NCBI GenBank assembly: GCA_946183365.1
Contig: CAMHAH010000011.1
Location: forward strand, 43,794-107,793
Direction of reading: 5' to 3'
DNA from: an uncultured Clostridia bacterium
GTDB lineage: Bacteria; Bacillota; Clostridia; Oscillospirales; Acutalibacteraceae
Length of the DNA stretch: 64,000 bases
Shown one piece after another: positions 1 through 8,947 of the stretch; positions within the stretch are counted from its first letter, which is position 1, and each line of letters opens with the position of its first letter. The translations under genes and the position numbers were made by a program. The notes beneath the pieces were generated by a model. It did not search any database and was not told the DNA's origin. It saw nothing but the letters and a program-made list of their open reading frames with translations.

Positions 1-2
1 CG

Positions 3-452
3 CTGAGGATGTGCGCCATGGTAGTCATCTGCTCGGCGATGATAGAGGTCATAGCCACGGTATCGCCCGATAAAACCGTAACGGATATATCATCTGCCGT
101 AATAGAGATAACTACAGGCAGCTCGATGCTGTGCGGCAGATATCCGCTGGCGCTCATCGCTTTTTTCATAGGCTTCGGAGGTATCTCGGTACATCTGCAG
201 ATATACTCAGCTCTCGGCAAGTTGAGTGTAAACAAGGCTTTATTTTTCTTATTCAGAATAATTCAGGGTATAATATGCTCAGCGGCGACATATATATTAC
301 TTATGATTTTTCCCATAGAGGTCAGCGTGTTCAACTCTGCCGACGTAGGTCTGACAATGGCAAAATCGGCTACTCTGGCGGGTTCGGGAGCGTTGATACT
401 GTGCTCGCTGTGCTTCTTGGGAACTGTAAACAAGCTTAGGTCACGGAGGTAA
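3..452 (+). CDS. ylbJ: YlbJ-like sporulation membrane protein, C-terminal part (cut by window edge)
   Basis: The reading frame is open from the first complete codon, so the gene begins before the window. About 149 C-terminal residues are visible. They contain at least three hydrophobic segments and the conserved stretch GFGGISVHLQIYSALG, which resembles the C-terminal nucleoside-recognition (Gate) region of YlbJ/SpmA-type proteins. YlbJ is a multi-pass membrane protein needed for spore formation in Bacillus; that role is known for the family and is only inferred here. The stop is two bases before the asnB start, whose GGAGGT ribosome site lies inside this gene, so the two are probably cotranscribed. 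Another Gate-domain transporter cannot be excluded without the N-terminal half. Confidence 0.65.
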   Translation: MRMCAMVVICSAMIEVIATVSPDKTVTDISSAVIEITTGSSMLCGRYPLALIAFFIGFGGISVHLQIYSALGKLSVNKALFFLFRIIQGIICSAATYILLMIFPIEVSVFNSADVGLTMAKSATLAGSGALILCSLCFLGTVNKLRSRR

Positions 453-454
453 AT

Positions 455-2293
455 ATGTGCGGAATAGCAGGTTGGCTCGATAAAAATAAGGACTTCAACA
501 CCATGCACGGGGTGCTCAGAGAGATGTCGGAGTGCATCAGACACCGAGGGCCCGATGAGCACGGCGAGTATATCAGACGAAAGGCGGCTCTGCTCCACAG
601 GAGGCTGAGCGTCATCGATCCCGAAAACGGTCAGCAGCCCATGAGCACCATGTATGAGGGCGAGAAATATACGATAATATACAACGGCGAGCTGTATAAC
701 ACAGACGAGCTGAGAGCCGAGCTGAAGGACGCGGGGTTCGGCTTCGGCACTCACAGCGATACCGAGGTGCTGTTGAAGGCGTATTGCTACTACAAAGAGA
801 AGTGTGCAGAAAAGCTAAACGGGATATTCGCTTTCGCGGTATATGAAGAAAACGCCGACAGGCTCTTTCTATGCAGAGACAGGGTCGGCGTCAAGCCGCT
901 GTTTTATCATCAGTACAACGGCGGTCTGATATTCTCATCAGAGATCAAGGCGATACTCAAAAGCGGTATGCTCAAGCCGACCGTCACACAAGAGGGCTTA
1001 TATGAGCTGTTTTTCCTCGGCCCCGCGAGGACAGCGGGCAACGGGATATTCAAGGGTATAAACGAGCTGTTGCCGGGTGAATACGCCGTATATGAGGACG
1101 GCAGGATAAGCAAGACCCGATACTATCGGCTCACAGCCCACCCTCACACCGACACTGAGGAACAGACTATAGAGCGGATGAGGTTTCTGCTGACGGACAG
1201 TATCGAAAGACAGCTTGTGACCGATGTGCCGATGTGCTTCTTCCTCTCGGGAGGACTGGACTCAAGTATCATCTGTCAGACCGCTGCAAATTTCCGTAAA
1301 AGAAATAATCAGCCGTCTATAGACACCTATTCGGTAGAATACGCCGACAACAAAAGATACTTTACAAAAAGTCTGTTCCAGCCGAACGCCGACTATGAGT
1401 ATATTCATCTTATGGTCGAAAGCACAGGAGCTCATCACCGCGAGGTGATCGTCGATAACGAGGAGCTGATGTACGCTCTGTATCCGTCGGTCAAGGCGAG
1501 AGATCTGCCCGGCTATGTAGATATCGACTCTTCCCTGCTGCTCTTTTGCAGAGAGATCAAGAAGGATTTCACCGTTGCCCTGTCCGGCGAATGCGCCGAC
1601 GAGCTCTACGGAGGCTATCCGTGGTACCATAATCACGATATCCTTTTTGAGGACTGCTTCCCGTGGTCAAGACAGCAGAATATCAGACGACAGGTATTAA
1701 AAAGCGGAGTTCTGCCGAAGGGCGAGGAATATGTACGCCAAAGGTATCTCGATACGATAAACTCAGCCGACAAGCTGCCCGATGACAGCAGGGTCGACAG
1801 CCGTATGAGAGAGATGTTCGCGCTGAACTATTACTGGTTCATGCAATGTCTGCTTGAGAGAAAGGACAGGTGCTCGATGTACTCGGGGCTTGAGGTCAGA
1901 GTTCCGTTCTGCGATTACAGGCTGATCGACTACGCCTATAATATGCCGTGGGAGCTCAAAGCGTACGGCGGCAGAGAAAAGGGCATAATAAGAAAGGCGT
2001 TCGAGGATATCCTGCCGAGGGATATATGCTACCGTAAAAAGAGCCCGTATCCCAAGACACACAATCCCGTATATATGAGGCTGTGCTGTGATAAGGTACG
2101 TGAGATACTGTCTGATAAAAAACGCAGGATAAACGCTCTGATCTCATATGACGGCATTACTGATATCATGGATGACCCCGAGAGCATCAGCTCCCCTTGG
2201 TACGGCCAGCTGATGAGAGCTCCGCAGATAATGGCGTATATCATAGAGATTGATTACTGGCTTGAGAGTTATAACGTCGATATGGAGTTATAA
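455..2293 (+). CDS. asnB: Asparagine synthase (glutamine-hydrolysing)
   Basis: The enzyme makes asparagine from aspartate, glutamine and ATP in the cytosol. The protein has 612 residues, close to the usual AsnB length. It starts MCGIAGW, so Cys2 becomes the N-terminal nucleophile of the class II glutaminase domain. NGE (78-80) and SDTE (101-104) are the other glutaminase-pocket motifs. The synthetase domain carries the ATP-pyrophosphatase loop SGGLDS at 265-270 and the later motif SGECADELYGGYPWY. The start is fixed by GGAGGT at 445-450. It is the second gene of a likely unit with the YlbJ-like gene. An AsnB-type amidotransferase with another acceptor is possible, but all core motifs look normal. 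Confidence 0.93.
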   Translation: MCGIAGWLDKNKDFNTMHGVLREMSECIRHRGPDEHGEYIRRKAALLHRRLSVIDPENGQQPMSTMYEGEKYTIIYNGELYNTDELRAELKDAGFGFGTHSDTEVLLKAYCYYKEKCAEKLNGIFAFAVYEENADRLFLCRDRVGVKPLFYHQYNGGLIFSSEIKAILKSGMLKPTVTQEGLYELFFLGPARTAGNGIFKGINELLPGEYAVYEDGRISKTRYYRLTAHPHTDTEEQTIERMRFLLTDSIERQLVTDVPMCFFLSGGLDSSIICQTAANFRKRNNQPSIDTYSVEYADNKRYFTKSLFQPNADYEYIHLMVESTGAHHREVIVDNEELMYALYPSVKARDLPGYVDIDSSLLLFCREIKKDFTVALSGECADELYGGYPWYHNHDILFEDCFPWSRQQNIRRQVLKSGVLPKGEEYVRQRYLDTINSADKLPDDSRVDSRMREMFALNYYWFMQCLLERKDRCSMYSGLEVRVPFCDYRLIDYAYNMPWELKAYGGREKGIIRKAFEDILPRDICYRKKSPYPKTHNPVYMRLCCDKVREILSDKKRRINALISYDGITDIMDDPESISSPWYGQLMRAPQIMAYIIEIDYWLESYNVDMEL

Positions 2294-2522
2294 TTCTAAT
2301 TCAGAATAATACGCTATACACTTTCACAGTCTTATATTGTATAAATAAAGGAATTTTCGCAGAATAGTAATAGAATATTAATAATTTGGTCATTTTTTGT
2401 TTAACGAGGCGACACAAAAGCCTGTTATTATATATTTGCAGGATAAATGACCCGGAACCTATGCTGTTCTCCGAACATAAACAAGGTCGGAGAATACATT
2501 AAAAAAGAAAGGAAGTGGCGGA

Positions 2523-3026
2523 ATGAAAGGTGAAAGCTATAAGAATATGAGCGCGTACTTTCAAGAGAACAAGGCGCGCAACACCACGATAAAGGCATTA
2601 CACGACGTTCTGCCGCTTGTGATGTATATCTTCTACCCCGTACAGCTTATCACCCTCGGCATACGCGAGGGCTTCGGGAGCGAGGTGTTCCTGAGATTTA
2701 CTCTTATCCCCTTGGGAACCCTCATACTCATAACGGTAGTCAGAGCGATAATAAACGCCAAGAGACCGTATGAGGTATACGACTACACTCCTCCTGTAAA
2801 CAAGAAGACAAAGGGCAGGAGCTTTCCGTCACGCCATACGGTCTGCGCCTTCATCATAGCGATGGCGTTCATGTACATCCAGCTCAGGCTCGGTATAATC
2901 ATGCTGATACTCGCGGCGCTGATAGGCGTTACCAGAGTACTCGCCGGAGTTCACTTCGTACGCGACGTTATCGGCGGAGCGGCGATCGGGATAATAATCG
3001 GCGTACTTGGCTTCTTCGTATTCTGA
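2523..3026 (+). CDS. PAP2-family membrane lipid phosphatase
   Basis: This 167-residue membrane protein carries the three PAP2 signature motifs. These are K80-R81-P82 (KxxxxxxRP), SFPSRH at 100-105 (the PSGH-type motif) and R138...H144...D148 (SRxxxxxHxxxD). Such enzymes dephosphorylate lipid phosphates: phosphatidate, undecaprenyl diphosphate or phosphatidylglycerol phosphate. The conserved His and Asp form the catalytic relay. About four to five hydrophobic segments are visible, and the catalytic face is expected outside the membrane. The exact substrate cannot be read from the sequence. GAAAGGAAG lies upstream of the ATG. The gene stands alone, followed by a terminator hairpin. Confidence 0.8.
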   Translation: MKGESYKNMSAYFQENKARNTTIKALHDVLPLVMYIFYPVQLITLGIREGFGSEVFLRFTLIPLGTLILITVVRAIINAKRPYEVYDYTPPVNKKTKGRSFPSRHTVCAFIIAMAFMYIQLRLGIIMLILAALIGVTRVLAGVHFVRDVIGGAAIGIIIGVLGFFVF

Positions 3027-3068
3027 TTAACAATGAGAATTCTCCTTAAAATATACATTTCCTTAAGA

Positions 3069-3098
3069 TGACCGCCCTTTGAGGCGGTTATTCTTTTG
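3069..3098 (+). terminator. Terminator after PAP2 gene
   Basis: GACCGCC and GGCGGTT form a short GC-rich hairpin followed by ATTCTTTT, 43 bases after the PAP2 stop. Confidence 0.6.
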
Positions 3099-3148
3099 GC
3101 CGAATTGAATATATTTCATTATTGTAATTCAAATCAGACACAATTTTC

Positions 3149-3178
3149 TTGCTATATAGCAAACAGATGTGGTATAAT
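3149..3178 (+). promoter_or_regulatory. Sigma-A type promoter of BI-1 family gene
   Basis: TTGCTA at 3149-3154 and a perfect TATAAT at 3173-3178 are separated by 18 bases, about 30 bases before the start of the BI-1/YccA gene. Confidence 0.65.
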
Positions 3179-3210
3179 CCGTATATCCGATAAACTCAAG
3201 GAGTGATATA

Positions 3211-4068
3211 ATGAACAGATTACGACCAAATAACGGCGCTGCGGCTGTCAAGAAAACCCGTAGCTCATTTCTCGCGTCCAACCCTATCATGAGAAGGCTT
3301 GACAGAGTTGACGAGTACAGCGATGACAGCTCGGCCACATACGGCGGTATCACCTTAAAAACCTTGTTCTTCCTGCTTTTCAGCGTAGCGGGCGTCATAC
3401 TTCAGCTGATAATGTCCTCTACCTTAGCAACCGGGCAAAGCTTCGATATAAAGATCTCGGGCTTCACCACCACCCTCTATACGGGCGAGGCTATCGCTCT
3501 CGGAGCTTCTGTAGTGCTCGCGATAGTATTCCAGCTTTTAGCCTTCTTCGCCAAGCCGACTACGCCTATAACCGGCGCTCTGTACTGCGTGACACAAGGC
3601 TACTTTATCTCCTTCCTGATTTTCAAGGTCTTAAAGGGCTATGAATACCTCGGCGCGCTCGCGCTGGCCATCACCTTCACCATCATCGCTATAATGGCGG
3701 CACTCTACACAAAAGGTATCATCAAGGTCACAAAAAAGTTCAGAATGGTAATGCTGACGCTGTTCATCACGATGATCGCAGTAACCCTGCTCAGTGTTAT
3801 AGGATATTTCATCCCCTTCACGAGACCTCTTGTAGAGAGCTTGAGGCAAAACCTCGTGCTGTCCATCGGTGTGTCGGTAGTATTCATCATCATCGCGGCA
3901 TTGTTCCTGATCTGTGACTTCAACACCATAGATCACGTAGTAAAAGATAAGCTGCCCAAGAAATATGAGTGGCAGGCGGCGTTCGGTCTCTCGTTCACCG
4001 TACTGTGGCTGTATCTTAAGGTGCTCGACCTTATCATGACGATAGCCGGCAGAAACAACAATAATTAA
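3211..4068 (+). CDS. Bax inhibitor-1/YccA-family membrane protein
   Basis: The protein has 285 residues. A soluble N-terminus of about 50 residues (MNRLRPNN...SNPIMRRLDRVDEY) is followed by seven hydrophobic segments. The N-terminal NPIMRR, the YGGITLKT entry into the first helix and the C-terminal KKYEWQAAFGLSFTVLWLYL match bacterial YccA/YbhL-like members of the BI-1 (TMBIM) superfamily. Members act as membrane calcium-leak channels or protease-associated proteins; no function can be assigned to this one. The ATG has a GGAG site and its own promoter. The gene converges on the flippase-like gene across a shared bidirectional terminator. Confidence 0.75.
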   Translation: MNRLRPNNGAAAVKKTRSSFLASNPIMRRLDRVDEYSDDSSATYGGITLKTLFFLLFSVAGVILQLIMSSTLATGQSFDIKISGFTTTLYTGEAIALGASVVLAIVFQLLAFFAKPTTPITGALYCVTQGYFISFLIFKVLKGYEYLGALALAITFTIIAIMAALYTKGIIKVTKKFRMVMLTLFITMIAVTLLSVIGYFIPFTRPLVESLRQNLVLSIGVSVVFIIIAALFLICDFNTIDHVVKDKLPKKYEWQAAFGLSFTVLWLYLKVLDLIMTIAGRNNNN

Positions 4069-4092
4069 CACAGGACTTAACAGACTTAACAA

Positions 4093-4130
4093 AAAAGTCA
4101 TCCCGTTGTACTTTCGGGATGACTTTATTT
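4093..4130. terminator. Bidirectional terminator
   Basis: AAAGTCATCCCG and CGGGATGACTTT form a 12-bp hairpin. It is followed by ATTTTTTT on the plus strand and TTTTTTG on the minus strand, between two convergent genes. Confidence 0.85.
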
Positions 4131-5225
4131 TTTTGCTTTGTTCTGTTCTTGATCGCGGTTCATGAATTTAATATGGATATGATTTATAAGCGTAACAAGC
4201 CCCGCGAAGATGAATGAGATATAAAAGTTTATACCTCTCGTTGTGACCATGGTAGCGCTTAGCAAGACCGAGTTGCTGATGACCATTGAAAAAACGTTGT
4301 TGAATATAGCCTCGCTCGCTCCGACAGCGCCCGGCAGCGGTACACAGTACGCGCCGAACCAGCAGTAAGCCTCAAGAGCATAGATATCAATAACGTCGAT
4401 CTGTACACCCGCGAGCGACGGGATATTATAGAGAGCTCCGTAAAAAACCAGAACACCTATCGAGATATATACCAGCCTCTCGGCGAAATTCAACAGGAAC
4501 GAGCCTATAAACGCGCGTTTATCCTTAGCGAGAAGCAGCACGGAGTTCTTGAAGCGATGTACAGAAGCATCTATGCGAGAGATATAGCGCTCCTTGTGCT
4601 TTAATATATGCAGAAAAGCCAACAAACTCACCAGCTTGCGCGCTATGCTGATGACCAGCTTCTCAGACACCATTATCATAACATATACGGAAAGGAACAA
4701 GAGCTGTACCAACAAGCCGACTATGATACAAACCTTGACTATCCATGAGTCTATATTCAAGAAAAGATTAGGTCTCAGAATAAAGGTGATGACCGCGAGC
4801 ACAATCAAAGAAGCGGTGTACATCAAAAGGTTGACCGAGAGGATAGCGGTAGTGTGCGATATCGGGATACCGTCCTTGACCATGTAATAAGCCGAGGCGG
4901 GCTGTCCGCCCGTAGCAGACGGAGTTATCGCCGAAAAGTATACATCGGCGGAGGCGTAGGAGTAATTCTTCAATATACTCTTTTTATATCCCATTGTGCG
5001 CGAGAGCAGTCCTATGCTCAAGCCCTTGAAGCCGATATTCATTATCATGCACAGGAACGCTCCGATGAGAAACGGCAGCTTGATATCGGCAACGAATTTG
5101 CCGACGGATTCAAGAGAAAAGCCGTCGTTGTTATAAAAGATCATGTAAAAGGTCAGACCGATAAGCGCAAGCAGAACCGCCATATTAACGATCATTTTCT
5201 TGATATCGGGCTTTTTCTTACCCAC
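4125..5225 (-). CDS. Lysylphosphatidylglycerol synthase TM-region/UPF0104 flippase-like protein
   Basis: This 366-residue multi-pass membrane protein resembles the flippase half of MprF, called lysylphosphatidylglycerol synthetase TM region or UPF0104. Eight or so hydrophobic segments are visible. Typical conserved stretches are SATGGQPASAYYMVKDG near residue 105 and FGAYCVPLPGAVGASEAIF near 290. No C-terminal aminoacyl-transferase domain is present, so it probably moves or exports a lipid-linked molecule rather than making lysyl-lipid. The start is a GTG preceded by AAGGGGGCG at good spacing. The gene is single and lies downstream of the amidohydrolase terminator. Confidence 0.75.
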   Translation of the reverse strand: MGKKKPDIKKMIVNMAVLLALIGLTFYMIFYNNDGFSLESVGKFVADIKLPFLIGAFLCMIMNIGFKGLSIGLLSRTMGYKKSILKNYSYASADVYFSAITPSATGGQPASAYYMVKDGIPISHTTAILSVNLLMYTASLIVLAVITFILRPNLFLNIDSWIVKVCIIVGLLVQLLFLSVYVMIMVSEKLVISIARKLVSLLAFLHILKHKERYISRIDASVHRFKNSVLLLAKDKRAFIGSFLLNFAERLVYISIGVLVFYGALYNIPSLAGVQIDVIDIYALEAYCWFGAYCVPLPGAVGASEAIFNNVFSMVISNSVLLSATMVTTRGINFYISFIFAGLVTLINHIHIKFMNRDQEQNKAKK

Positions 5226-5370
5226 AGAACGCCCCCTTTCATAGATTTAATTCTAAATAAGAATTATGTAAGCATACTATTCTTATTATAAATTACCTAT
5301 ATATTTTACCTCAAAACTCTTCTCAGGTCAAGTACGGCACTTGTGGAAGTATATAATCAACAGTACCAAA

Positions 5371-5398
5371 CAAAAAGCCTTCCCCGAGAGGAAGGCTC
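5371..5398 (-). terminator. Terminator of the amidohydrolase operon
   Basis: On the minus strand AGCCTTCC and GGAAGGCT pair, followed by TTTTTGTTTG. The hairpin lies about 45 bases after the amidohydrolase stop. Confidence 0.8.
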
Positions 5399-5441
5399 AT
5401 GAATACTATATTCTTTTTAAACTACTAACTAAAAACTACGA

Positions 5442-6251
5442 TCACACATCAAGGCCATAGAGCTTCTTGGCGTTTTCGCTGAGGATAAGGAGTTTTTCTT
5501 CATCACTCAAACCGAGCTCAAAGAACATCCTGACCTCGTCCTTTGGATGCCACATGGGGTAATCGGTACCGAACAGCACCCTGTCGGCGCCGTAACGTCG
5601 GATTATCTCAGCGGTCTTGTCGAGAGGTACCCAGTACATCGTGGATGAGCAGTCTACATAGAGGTTAGGAGTACCCGCAAGCTCGAGGCTCGCTTCATCC
5701 CAGAGCGACCATCCGCCCATATGAGCGCCGATGATAGTCAGGTTGGTATAGGTCTCGAGTATCGGGACAAGTCGGTTGGTGTTAGAGAAATCATAGCGCT
5801 TATCGCCCGTGTGCATAAGTATCGGCAAGCCGAACTCCTCACACAGCTCATAGATCTTAAGACAGCGGTAGTCGTCTATCTTGAAGCGCTGGATATCGGG
5901 GTGGAGCTTTACACCCTTCAGTCCGAGATCGACAAGGTGCTGTACATCAGCTCGCTGATCCTCGCTGTCGGGGTGAAGAGTACCCAAACCCGTCAGCCTG
6001 CCGTCGGAATTCGCGACGGTATCGGCTATAAAGCTGTTAATGGAATTCACCTGCTTGGGAGTTGTAGCTACAGACTGCACCAGAGAATGATCGATACCGC
6101 AGTCCTCATTTATTTTCAGCAAGCTTGCGGCTGTACCGTCGCACTTGGCGACAGTCCCGTAAAAAGTATCGGTACCGGCGACCGCCTTTGCGGCGATCTT
6201 CTCGGGATATATATGACAATGGCTGTCGATTATCTTAAAACCGTCTCTCAT
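5442..6251 (-). CDS. Amidohydrolase_2 family metal-dependent hydrolase or decarboxylase
   Basis: The protein has 269 residues with a TIM-barrel amidohydrolase layout. Metal ligands are visible: DSHCH with His11 and His13, MHTGD near residue 143, GAHMGGW near 176, and the late Asp in FGTDYPMWHP near 227. The Amidohydrolase_2 family contains decarboxylases (aminocarboxymuconate, gamma-resorcylate type) and hydrolases, and the sequence does not decide between them. The ATG overlaps the stop of the preceding ligase fusion (TAATG), so the two are translationally coupled and probably act in the same pathway. The hairpin just downstream closes the operon. Confidence 0.8.
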   Translation of the reverse strand: MRDGFKIIDSHCHIYPEKIAAKAVAGTDTFYGTVAKCDGTAASLLKINEDCGIDHSLVQSVATTPKQVNSINSFIADTVANSDGRLTGLGTLHPDSEDQRADVQHLVDLGLKGVKLHPDIQRFKIDDYRCLKIYELCEEFGLPILMHTGDKRYDFSNTNRLVPILETYTNLTIIGAHMGGWSLWDEASLELAGTPNLYVDCSSTMYWVPLDKTAEIIRRYGADRVLFGTDYPMWHPKDEVRMFFELGLSDEEKLLILSENAKKLYGLDV

Positions 6252-8776
6252 TACGCTGTCACCACGCTGTCTGCTTTCTGTAAGCCGAGCTTGATAACAG
6301 CGTCCTCACGCATCTTATACTTGAGGATCTTGCCCGCGGCGTTCATCGGGAAGCTGTCGACGAAGTCGATGTACTTAGGTACCTTATGACGAGCCATATT
6401 AGCGCCGATAAACTCCTTCATCTCCTGCTCGGTCATGGTCTCACCCTCTTTGAGGATAACGCACGCCATGATCTCTTCACCGTAGTTCTCATCGGGAACA
6501 CCTATGACCTGGACGTCTGAGACCTTGGGGTTGGTGTAGATGAACTCCTCTATCTCCTTGGGATAGATATTCTCACCGCCGCGGATTATCATGTCCTTCA
6601 AGCGGCCCGTTATCTTATAATAGCCGTCCTCGGTCTTGCAGGCGAGGTCGCCTGTATGGAGCCAGCCGTCCTTATCGATAGCCTCGGCGGTCTCCTTGGG
6701 CATCTTATAATAGCCCTTCATGATATTATAGCCGCGCGCGAGGAACTCACCCGTGACATTTGGAGGACACTCCTCCCCTGTCTCGGGATTAACGATCTTG
6801 CACTCGATCTCAGGCAGCTCCTTACCTACGGTCGAAACACGAACCTCGATAGAGTCGTCGGTAGAGCTCATCGTACATCCGGGAGAAGCCTCGGTCTGAC
6901 CGTAGACTATAGTTATCTCGGTCATGTGCATCTTCTCGACGACGTCGCGCATAGCGGATATCGGGCACGGCGAGCCCGCCATGATACCGGTACGCATATA
7001 AGAGAAATCGGTCTTGGGGAAGTCGGGGTGCTCAAGCATAGAGATAAACATGGTCGGAACGCCGTGGAAAGCTGTGATATGCTCGTTGTTTATGCACGCG
7101 AGAGCGGGCTTGGGGCTGAAATACGGCAGCGGCAGAACAGTAGCGCCGTGGGTCATAGAGGCGGTCATAGCCAGCACCATTCCGAAGCAATGGAACATGG
7201 GCACCTGTATCATCATGCGGTCCTCGGTAGAGAGATCCATGCGGTCTCCGATATTCTTGCCGTTGTTTACGATATTATAATGGGTGAGCATAACGCCCTT
7301 GGGGAAGCCCGTGGTACCAGAGGTGTACTGCATATTGCAGACGTCGTCCTTATCAACGAGAGCCGCCATACGGTAGACCTCGCTCTTGGGGGTCTTTGAA
7401 GCGTACTCAAGCGCCTTCTCCCATGTCAGACAGCCTTTCTGCTCAAAGCCGACAGTGATGACGTTGCGCAAAAACGGCAGGCGCTTAGCGTGGAGCTGAG
7501 AGCCCTCTTTGACGTTCTCAAGCTCAGGACACAGACGCGCGATTATCTCGCCGTAGCTGGTGTCTTTGGCTCCCTGAGTTATGATAAGGGTATGAGTATC
7601 GCTCTGCTTCAAGAGGTACTCAGCCTCGTGTATCTTATAAGCGGTGTTGACGGTGACGAGTACCGCGCCGAGCTTAACGGTAGCCCAGAAAGCTATGTAC
7701 CACTGGGGCACGTTGGAAGCCCATACGGCAACGTGTGACCCCGCCTTTACACCCAGAGAGATAAGAACTCTGGCGAATTCGTCGACATCATCGCGGAATT
7801 CCGAATAGGTTCGTGTATAGTCGAGAGAGGTGTATTTGAACGCGAGCTGATCGGGGAACTCCTCGACCATCCTGTCGAGCACCTGAGAGAAGGTGCAGTC
7901 TATCAGGGTCTCTTTCTTCCATACGAATTTACCGGTATGGCGGTTGTTCCAGTAAAGAGCGCTCTCGTTCTTTGAAGTATCGGCGAACTGGCGCATATAG
8001 CTGATGAACTGAGCGAAGACGATATCCATATCGTCGAGCTCGGGACACCAGCTCGGATCCCATACAAGAGAGATAAAACCGTCGTAGTTCACCGAGCGCA
8101 GAGCCTTCATGGTCTCGGTGATAGGCAGATCGCCCTCACCTACCAAGCGGTATTCGATGCCGTCGTCGGTCTTGACGGCGTCATTGAGGTGGACATGACG
8201 CACATAAGCGCCGAGGTTGGATATGATCTTAGCGGGGCTCTCGCCTACCGTAAAGTACGCCGCAGACATATTCCACAGTGAGGCGACATAGTCGCTTGCG
8301 AAATACTCGAGGGTATCCCTGAGCAGAGAGGTATCGGCAAAAAGCCCACGGGTCTCGATAAGCAGAGAGACCTTCTCGCGCTCAGCGTCGGGCAGTACGG
8401 CCTCGATCAACTTTATGACGTTCTTTACCGCCTTATCTATATCATCGTGGCTCTCGGCGCGCAGACGGATATTAGGTATACGCAGATTAGAAGCTATATT
8501 CATACAGCGTTCTATCTCGGCTATAGCCTTGTCATACTGCTCCTCGTCTGCGATATCGTTGATGACGTCGATACATGGCAAAGTCAGATTGCGGTCATAC
8601 AGCATACGCAGGGTAGCCGCCGCTGAATAATCCTGGAACACTCCGCTCTTCTCAGAGAACGCGGCGTTATTGATATTATGGGGCTCTATACCCTCGAATT
8701 TGAAATACTCGGCGGCTGTGCAAAATTCTTCAAAAGAAATATCATGCCAGCCCTTGGTAGAAAATGAAAACTTCAT
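6251..8776 (-). CDS. Fusion of xylose-isomerase-like TIM barrel and acyl-CoA synthetase
   Basis: This is an 841-residue two-domain protein. Residues 1 to about 265 resemble sugar phosphate isomerase/epimerase (AP-endonuclease-2 fold) proteins, with LLIETRG near 138 and HVHLND near 194 as possible metal ligands. Residues from about 275 onward form an adenylate-forming acyl-CoA ligase. It has the ATP loop YTSGTTGFPKGV, YGQTEAS, the hinge region TGDLACKTEDGYYKITGRLKD and the terminal lysine in NAAGKILK. The ligase half is closest in feel to FadD-type fatty or aryl acid ligases. The gene is coupled to the amidohydrolase and lies downstream of the LeuA-like gene, but a repeat element separates them. 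No T-box precedes it, and its substrate is unknown. Confidence 0.85.
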   Translation of the reverse strand: MKFSFSTKGWHDISFEEFCTAAEYFKFEGIEPHNINNAAFSEKSGVFQDYSAAATLRMLYDRNLTLPCIDVINDIADEEQYDKAIAEIERCMNIASNLRIPNIRLRAESHDDIDKAVKNVIKLIEAVLPDAEREKVSLLIETRGLFADTSLLRDTLEYFASDYVASLWNMSAAYFTVGESPAKIISNLGAYVRHVHLNDAVKTDDGIEYRLVGEGDLPITETMKALRSVNYDGFISLVWDPSWCPELDDMDIVFAQFISYMRQFADTSKNESALYWNNRHTGKFVWKKETLIDCTFSQVLDRMVEEFPDQLAFKYTSLDYTRTYSEFRDDVDEFARVLISLGVKAGSHVAVWASNVPQWYIAFWATVKLGAVLVTVNTAYKIHEAEYLLKQSDTHTLIITQGAKDTSYGEIIARLCPELENVKEGSQLHAKRLPFLRNVITVGFEQKGCLTWEKALEYASKTPKSEVYRMAALVDKDDVCNMQYTSGTTGFPKGVMLTHYNIVNNGKNIGDRMDLSTEDRMMIQVPMFHCFGMVLAMTASMTHGATVLPLPYFSPKPALACINNEHITAFHGVPTMFISMLEHPDFPKTDFSYMRTGIMAGSPCPISAMRDVVEKMHMTEITIVYGQTEASPGCTMSSTDDSIEVRVSTVGKELPEIECKIVNPETGEECPPNVTGEFLARGYNIMKGYYKMPKETAEAIDKDGWLHTGDLACKTEDGYYKITGRLKDMIIRGGENIYPKEIEEFIYTNPKVSDVQVIGVPDENYGEEIMACVILKEGETMTEQEMKEFIGANMARHKVPKYIDFVDSFPMNAAGKILKYKMREDAVIKLGLQKADSVVTA

Positions 8777-8804
8777 TGGTAATCACATACCTTTCGTTAT
8801 AATC

Positions 8805-8945
8805 AGCCTCCCTTTCCTGAGGGAGGCTCAGCAAAGAGACGGATGGTTTGCGTTCATTGATCAATCAGTTACTCGCCGTGCTCGATCAATCGAACAATCC
8901 CTCAGCCTCGCTGCACTCTACAGCTCCCTTTAATAAAGAGAGCCT
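8805..8945. repeat. Dispersed hairpin repeat (GCCTCCC family), copy 1
   Basis: The block is bounded by AGCCTCCCTTTCCTGAGGGA at one end and GCTCCCTTTAATAAAGAGAG at the other, with internal CAATCCCTCAG. The same plan recurs at 11902-12069 and partly at 60850-60890. It fills the gap between the LeuA-like gene and the ligase fusion, and its end hairpins may attenuate read-through on the minus strand. Confidence 0.7.
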
Positions 8946-8947
8946 AA

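Noticed and set aside
6656..7399. Long open frame on the plus strand inside the ligase fusion
   Set aside because: It is antisense to a clear acyl-CoA ligase with intact motifs, has no ribosome site or domain, and its composition follows from the codon bias of the real gene.
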